Of a DNA stretch of 9,997 bases, positions 6,020-9,997 are shown in pieces. The stretch is from Acidobacteriota bacterium. GTDB lineage: Bacteria > Acidobacteriota > Terriglobia > Terriglobales > Acidobacteriaceae. Numbering within the stretch: position 1 is the stretch's first letter; every line of letters starts with the position of its first letter. The stretch lies in the NCBI GenBank assembly GCA_021851465.1, contig JAJZDL010000106.1:1-9997 (forward strand). The letters are read 5' to 3'. A program made the position numbers and the translations under genes. Below the pieces are notes generated by a model. That model was given only the letters and a program-made list of their open reading frames with translations. It ran no database searches and was not told the origin of the DNA.

Positions 6020-7627
6020 ATGCCCTCCACGGACATTCCCGTACCCGCCGCGCCCCACGCCGCCAAGCGCACCGCCGCCATCCTTTCCGTCGCCGCCGCG
6101 GCGCTGCTCACGCTGCTCAAGCTCATCACCGGACTGCTCACCGGCTCGCTCGGCATGCTCTCCGAGGCGGCCCACTCCGGCATCGATCTCATCGCCTCGG
6201 CCATCACTCTCTTCTCCGTCCAGGTCTCCGACCGCCCCGCCGACGAAGACCACAACTACGGCCACGGCAAGGTCGAGTCCCTCTCCGCCTTCGTCGAGAC
6301 CGGCATCATGTTCGCCTCCTGCGCCTGGATCGTATACGAGGCCATGGGCCGCATCATCCATCGTAGCCACCTCGATCTGCGTCCCTCGCTCTGGCCCTTC
6401 GCAGTGCTCTTCCTCTCTCTCGCAGTCGATTTCACCCGCTCGCGCGCCCTCGCCCGCATCGCCCGACAGAACCGCTCCGACGCCCTCGCCGCCGACTCCG
6501 TCCACTTTGCCACCGACATGTGGGCCTCGCTCGCCGTCTTGCTTGGCCTCGCCGCCACCTATACAGGCGAGCGCCTGGCCCTTCCCTGGCTCCAGTACGC
6601 CGACCCTATCGCCGCTCTGGTCGTCGCCGCCGTCATCCTGCGCGTCAGTTGGCGCCTCGCCCACCACACCATCGACGCGTTGCTCGATGCCACCCCCACC
6701 GCCGACCCCACCAGCGATCGATCGCAGTCCAAAGACCAGCTTCGCGCCAATCTCCTCCACGACCTCACAGCCATTCCCGGCGTCCTCTCCGTCGAGCGCT
6801 TGCGCACTCGCCGCTCCGGCGCAAACTACTTCGCCGACGTCACCCTCGGCCTCCCACGCAACCTCACCTTTCAGCGCGCCGAGCAACTCACCCTCGCCGC
6901 CACCGCTGCCGTCCAGCGCCACCTCCCCGCAGCCGATGTCGTCGTCCACACACTCCCCACCGCATCCCTCGCCGAGAGCGTCCACGACCGCATCCGCGCC
7001 GTCGCCGCCCGCCGCAATCTCGCCATCCACGAGATCGGCGTCCAGCAAATCGGTGGCCAACAGGCCGACCCTCAGCAAATCAACCCGCTTCACCCCCAGT
7101 TGCACATCGAGCAGCACCTCGAGGTGGACGAGACCATGCCACTCCGCCAGGCGCACGAGCTGGTCACAGACCTCGAGGCCGAGATGCGACGCGAGGTTCC
7201 CGCCATCGCCTCTATCCTCACCCACATCGAGAGCGAGCCCGCCACCATCGAGAGCCCCGCCACCATCGAGCACGACCGCAACCTCGAACTCCGCCTCCGC
7301 AACGTCGCCGCCGCCTTTCCCGAGGTCCTCGACATCCACGAGGTCTACGTCACCCGTCGCGGTTCCACCAGCGTCCCAGTCATTCTGCACGCCGCTGCCA
7401 CTCCCAACCAATCAGACCCGCTCCCCACGCCAGAGTCTCTGCAAGCTTCAAGCTCCCGCGCAGACCTGTATACACAGGTCTCCTGCCACTGCACACTGCC
7501 GGACGACCTCCCCATGGCCCGCGTCCACGCCGTCATCACCGCCCTCGAAGGAGCATTCAAGCTCGACTCACCCGAGGTCGATCGCCTGCTCATCCACCCC
7601 GAACCCGCCACAGACAACCGCCGCTGA
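6020..7627 (+). CDS. Cation diffusion facilitator (CDF) metal exporter with extended C-terminal tail
   Basis: CDF proteins are inner-membrane dimers that export Zn2+, Fe2+, Mn2+ or similar ions in exchange for protons. The start ATG 6020 gives 535 residues; GTG 5984 or ATG 5993 would add 12 or 9 residues. The membrane domain (about 16-225) shows helices near 17-41, 46-70, 91-110, 122-138, 162-182 and 190-210. The metal site looks Zn-type: H52-xxx-D56 in SEAAHSGIDLIAS and H162-xxx-D166 in ADSVHFATDMWAS. YGHGKVESL (80-88) is a family motif. The tail (about 240-530) is far longer than the single ZT-dimer domain of usual 300-residue CDFs. It reads as up to three ferredoxin-like units near 242-314, 317-405 and 423-527, joined by Gln-rich and Ser/Pro/Glu linkers. 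The third holds a CHC triplet (489-491). Substrate is not proven by sequence. Confidence 0.9.
   Translation: MPSTDIPVPAAPHAAKRTAAILSVAAAALLTLLKLITGLLTGSLGMLSEAAHSGIDLIASAITLFSVQVSDRPADEDHNYGHGKVESLSAFVETGIMFASCAWIVYEAMGRIIHRSHLDLRPSLWPFAVLFLSLAVDFTRSRALARIARQNRSDALAADSVHFATDMWASLAVLLGLAATYTGERLALPWLQYADPIAALVVAAVILRVSWRLAHHTIDALLDATPTADPTSDRSQSKDQLRANLLHDLTAIPGVLSVERLRTRRSGANYFADVTLGLPRNLTFQRAEQLTLAATAAVQRHLPAADVVVHTLPTASLAESVHDRIRAVAARRNLAIHEIGVQQIGGQQADPQQINPLHPQLHIEQHLEVDETMPLRQAHELVTDLEAEMRREVPAIASILTHIESEPATIESPATIEHDRNLELRLRNVAAAFPEVLDIHEVYVTRRGSTSVPVILHAAATPNQSDPLPTPESLQASSSRADLYTQVSCHCTLPDDLPMARVHAVITALEGAFKLDSPEVDRLLIHPEPATDNRR
7238..7270 (+). repeat. In-frame 15-bp direct repeat in the CDF tail linker
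   Basis: CCCGCCACCATCGAG occurs at 7238-7252 and 7256-7270, an 18-bp period, encoding PATIES then PATIEH. It lies in the linker between the second and third tail units, suggesting a small local duplication there. Confidence 0.9.
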
Positions 7628-7660
7628 CCCGCCGCCGCGGTGTGTTATCGTCATCACGCA

Positions 7661-7666
7661 GAGGAG
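7661..7666 (+). promoter_or_regulatory. Strong ribosome binding site (GAGGAG) of the small secreted protein gene
   Basis: GAGGAG lies 9 nt before the ATG at 7676 and fixes that start over an in-frame GTG at 7640. It is the clearest Shine-Dalgarno sequence in the window. A weak extended -10-like TGTTATCGT (7643-7651) precedes it, so this gene may have its own promoter. Confidence 0.7.
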
Positions 7667-7675
7667 TGTACTCGC

Positions 7676-8194
7676 ATGAAACGTCTTCCGACAGCGCTCG
7701 TCGCGCTCGCGCTGGCATCGACTGTACTGCGCGCGCAACAGCCTGGCTCCGGCAACAGAGCGCTCGGCGCAAAGGCGCCCGCGCAAGGCCCCGCTGCCTT
7801 CCACGGCAAGCCCAACACCCAGCCCATCCGCAACTACAGCGACGCGCCCGGCCATCCCAACGCCCCACACGTCGAAACCGATGGCAAGTGGGTCGGACAC
7901 GACACCGGCCCCACCGACAAGCACTACCGCCTCGATCATCCCTTCGCGCACGGAAGCTTCACCGCTGGCTTCGGCCCCACGCACGTCTGGCATCTCGCCG
8001 GCGGCGGCCCCAGCCGCTTCTGGTTCGGTGGCTTCTACTTCAATGTCGCACCCTACGACATCCAGTTCTGCAACGACTGGTTCTGGGATTCGGACCCCAT
8101 CGTCCTCTACCAGGACCCAGACCACATCGGATGGTACCTGGCCTACAACATTCGCCTCCGCACCTACGTCCACGTCGAGTACCTCGGCCAGTAG
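7676..8194 (+). CDS. Small His-rich secreted protein of unknown function
   Basis: I cannot assign a function. The 172-residue product begins with a typical signal peptide (MKRLPTALVALALASTVLRA, cleavage likely before QQ at 21-22), so it should be exported. Residues 22-90 are low-complexity, rich in Gly, Pro, Asn and His. Residues about 91-172 look like a folded domain rich in aromatic residues: FGPTHVWHLAGGGPSRFWFGGFYF (99-122), then DWFWDSDPIVLYQDPDH (134-150) and GWYLAYNIRLRTYVHVEYLG (152-171). It has 11 His and one Cys (C132), which is compatible with metal binding but does not prove it. It lies 48 bp after the CDF exporter, with its own GAGGAG site, and ends before a strong terminator. 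I have a recollection of similar small acidobacterial proteins ending in a GWYLAYN...TYVHV pattern, but no named family. Confidence 0.82.
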   Translation: MKRLPTALVALALASTVLRAQQPGSGNRALGAKAPAQGPAAFHGKPNTQPIRNYSDAPGHPNAPHVETDGKWVGHDTGPTDKHYRLDHPFAHGSFTAGFGPTHVWHLAGGGPSRFWFGGFYFNVAPYDIQFCNDWFWDSDPIVLYQDPDHIGWYLAYNIRLRTYVHVEYLGQ

Positions 8195-8217
8195 CTCTCT
8201 GCAACGCAACGCAAAAA

Positions 8218-8265
8218 AGCGTGCCCCGCATCCAGGCTCTCTGGATGCGGGGCACGCTGTCTTTT
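8218..8265. terminator. Rho-independent terminator, probably bidirectional
   Basis: A perfect 18-bp stem (AGCGTGCCCCGCATCCAG at 8218-8235 paired with 8241-8258) encloses a 5-nt loop, GCTCT. An A-run lies on the left (8213-8218) and a TTTT on the right (8262-8265), so it can end transcription from both the small secreted protein gene (+) and the convergent GGDEF-EAL gene (-), whose stop codons flank it. No other stretch here looks as clearly like a terminator. Confidence 0.92.
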
Positions 8266-8294
8266 ACGGTTCGTTCGGTTACGCGACCGCCGCG

Positions 8295-9997
8295 TCAGTT
8301 GTCGTACTGCGTACGATCGGGCGCGTACGACGTGAACTGCATCTCTTCCGCCTGCTTGCGTTCATCGTGCAGGCGATGGATCGTCTCCACCGCGGCGGCA
8401 AAATCGCCCGCCGCCACCGCGCGGGAATAGTAGTACCCCTGCGCCTCGTCGCAGTTCCGCCGAGACAGAATCTTCAGGTGGTCTGTGTTCTCCACGCCCT
8501 CCGCCGTCACCTTGATGCCAAGGTGGTGCGACATCGACAGGATCGCCCGCACCACCGTCGCCGCATTCGGCTCCGTCGCCGCCTGTAGGATGAAGCTCTG
8601 GTCGATCTTCAGCCGATCCACCGGGTACTTCAACAGGTACGAGAAACTGCAGAACCCCGTGCCGAAGTCGTCGATTGCGACCCGCGCGCCCAGCTTGCGG
8701 ATCTGTTGCAGCTTCTCCAGGTTCGATGCCGAGTTCACCATCAGCATTCGTTCCGTCAACTCCACCTGCAGGCTCTTCGCCGGCAAACCGCTGCTCTCCA
8801 GCGCGTCGCCGATCACATCCAGCAGGTTGTTCTGCTCAAACTGTCGCGGCGACAGGTTCACTGACACCGATAGGTCCATCCCCAGGCTGTCGCGGATCGT
8901 CTTCGCCTCCTGGCACGATTGCTTCATCACCCACTCGCCGATCGGCACAATCATCCCCGTCTCCTCCGCCAACGGGATGAAGATCGCCGGCGAGAGCATC
9001 CCCAGCTTCGGATGCCGCCAGCGCAGCAGAGACTCCATGCCGACCACCCGGCCCGTCGTCAGCGAAACCAGCGGTTGATAGTGCATGAACAGCTCGTCCC
9101 GAACCAGCGCATGGCGCAGCGCCGAATCCATCGACATCCGGTCCTGCGATTGCTTCAGCATCGCGTCGGCGAACATCTGGTATCGGTTCCGGCCATTCGC
9201 CTTCGCGGAATACGTCGCCGCATCGGCCCGCTCCAGCATGGTGTCCACATCTCCGGCATAGTCGGGATACACGCACACCCCGATGCTCGCCGTCAGGTTC
9301 ACCTCGATATCGCCGACCTGTGCCGCGCTCGCAATCAGGTTTACCAGCCGCTGCGCGCACTGCTCTACATCCACCATGCTCGCGATCTCGGGCATCACGA
9401 TGATGAACTCGTCCCCGCCAAGCCGCCCAAGCGTGTCCATGCGTCGCAGCGACTGCTGAATCCGTTCCGCCATCCCGACTAGGACTGCATCGCCGGATCG
9501 GTGCCCCAGAGAATCGTTGATCCACTTGAATCGGTCCAGGTCGATTACAAACACCGCCGCCTTCCGCCCGCTCTGCGCCGCCTGCCGGATCGCCTCAGCC
9601 GTGCGCTCCCGAAGATGAGGGCGTCCCGGCAGGCCAGTCAACTGGTCGTTCATCGTCACTTGTTTCAGGTACATCTGCAACTGGTTCCGCTCCGTACTGT
9701 CCGACGCGATCGCGATGAATCCTTGCACCCCGCCCGCTCCGTCGCGCACCGCCGACACTGCAACATGCACCGGCAGCGTCGAGCCGTCGCGCTGGACGTA
9801 CGTCCAGTCACGCTCCTCAACCTTACCCTGCGCCGCCTTCGCCGTCAGCAACGCGAACCCCTCCAGCGCCCCGTCGTCCGTCTCTGTGCCCGTTCCGCTC
9901 TGTGCTGCCAGCTCCGCCGCATCGTGCAGTTGCACGATCGGCACCTTCCCCACCATCTCCTCGCGCGTGTAACCCGTCAGCGCCTCGGCAGCGCCGT
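8295..9997 (-). CDS. PAS-GGDEF-EAL c-di-GMP signalling protein, 5' end outside the window
   Basis: The frame is open to the right edge (reading GAAEALTGYTREEMVGK before the first visible ATG at 9956), so the true start lies outside; 566 residues are visible. A PAS domain with its PAC end (about 1-105, including TGYTREEMVGK and GFIAIASDSTERNQ) should sense a signal. The diguanylate cyclase domain (about 117-275) has an intact GGDEF (193-197) preceded by the RxxD inhibitory site (R184-D187), so synthesis of c-di-GMP is plausible. The phosphodiesterase domain (about 288-543) has ESL (321-323) instead of EAL, but keeps the Glu, NLSPRQF, VELTE, IDDFGTG, KIDQSF, AEGVEN and the Q of QGYYYS, so hydrolysis is also plausible. 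No membrane segment is visible in this part. Which activity dominates cannot be read from sequence. It faces the small secreted gene across the shared terminator. Confidence 0.95.
   Translation of the reverse strand, partial: GAAEALTGYTREEMVGKVPIVQLHDAAELAAQSGTGTETDDGALEGFALLTAKAAQGKVEERDWTYVQRDGSTLPVHVAVSAVRDGAGGVQGFIAIASDSTERNQLQMYLKQVTMNDQLTGLPGRPHLRERTAEAIRQAAQSGRKAAVFVIDLDRFKWINDSLGHRSGDAVLVGMAERIQQSLRRMDTLGRLGGDEFIIVMPEIASMVDVEQCAQRLVNLIASAAQVGDIEVNLTASIGVCVYPDYAGDVDTMLERADAATYSAKANGRNRYQMFADAMLKQSQDRMSMDSALRHALVRDELFMHYQPLVSLTTGRVVGMESLLRWRHPKLGMLSPAIFIPLAEETGMIVPIGEWVMKQSCQEAKTIRDSLGMDLSVSVNLSPRQFEQNNLLDVIGDALESSGLPAKSLQVELTERMLMVNSASNLEKLQQIRKLGARVAIDDFGTGFCSFSYLLKYPVDRLKIDQSFILQAATEPNAATVVRAILSMSHHLGIKVTAEGVENTDHLKILSRRNCDEAQGYYYSRAVAAGDFAAAVETIHRLHDERKQAEEMQFTSYAPDRTQYDN

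Noticed and set aside
6714..6725. 12-bp perfect palindrome GCGATCGATCGC in the CDF gene
   Set aside because: It lies in the linker just after the membrane domain and is a single copy of a common GC-rich self-complementary word; no evidence for a binding site.
6014..7411. Minus-strand open frame of 465 codons opposite the CDF gene
   Set aside because: The composition is Gly/Asp/Val-rich without motifs, and the plus-strand CDF frame is unambiguous.
7463..7480. Small hairpin GACCTGT / ACAGGTC with a 4-nt loop in the CDF gene
   Set aside because: The 7-bp stem is inside coding sequence with no T-tract; it is short enough to be chance.

Overview
The window is GC-rich chromosomal DNA with strong C/G preference at third codon positions. 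It suggests an acidobacterium of the Terriglobia/Acidobacteriaceae type (Granulicella, Terriglobus or Edaphobacter-like). That placement is inferred from the codon style, from the aroB-menG pairing, and from short repeats of a kind I associate with this group (a CATTCTGAGCG...GCGAAGAA element and hairpins with GTGCCCC arms). It was not tested by any search.

Layout from left to right: the 3' end of tatC (Tat translocase), whose stop overlaps the start of a secreted M28 metallopeptidase of the glutaminyl-cyclase type. After a 23-bp tandem duplication comes a TerC/Alx-family membrane protein. This gene converges on, and overlaps by 11 bp, nadB (L-aspartate oxidase, minus strand). nadB is divergent from aroB (3-dehydroquinate synthase), and a perfect 16-bp-stem inverted repeat lies in the 112-bp gap between them. 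aroB is followed after 2 bp by menG/ubiE (menaquinone methyltransferase). Next come a long CDF-family metal exporter with an unusually extended cytosolic tail, a small His-rich secreted protein of unknown function, a strong hairpin terminator, and on the minus strand a PAS-GGDEF-EAL c-di-GMP enzyme that runs off the right edge.

Most of this is housekeeping. AroB feeds the shikimate pathway to chorismate, from which menaquinone is made, and MenG does the last or near-last methylation of that quinone, so the pair makes metabolic sense. NadB starts NAD synthesis; no nadA or nadC is visible here. TerC-like and CDF proteins point to metal homeostasis. No phage, transposase, CRISPR, tRNA or rRNA is visible, and no obviously new multi-gene system stands out.

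The most interesting signals are small. Repeat-like DNA appears to have been absorbed into coding sequence: about 38 extra residues in AroB, the N-terminus of the M28 protein and a short stretch in MenG. A TANNNT box sits exactly 6 nt before three start codons and 9 nt before a fourth, which suggests leaderless transcription. The CDF protein seems to carry three tandem ferredoxin-like tail domains.
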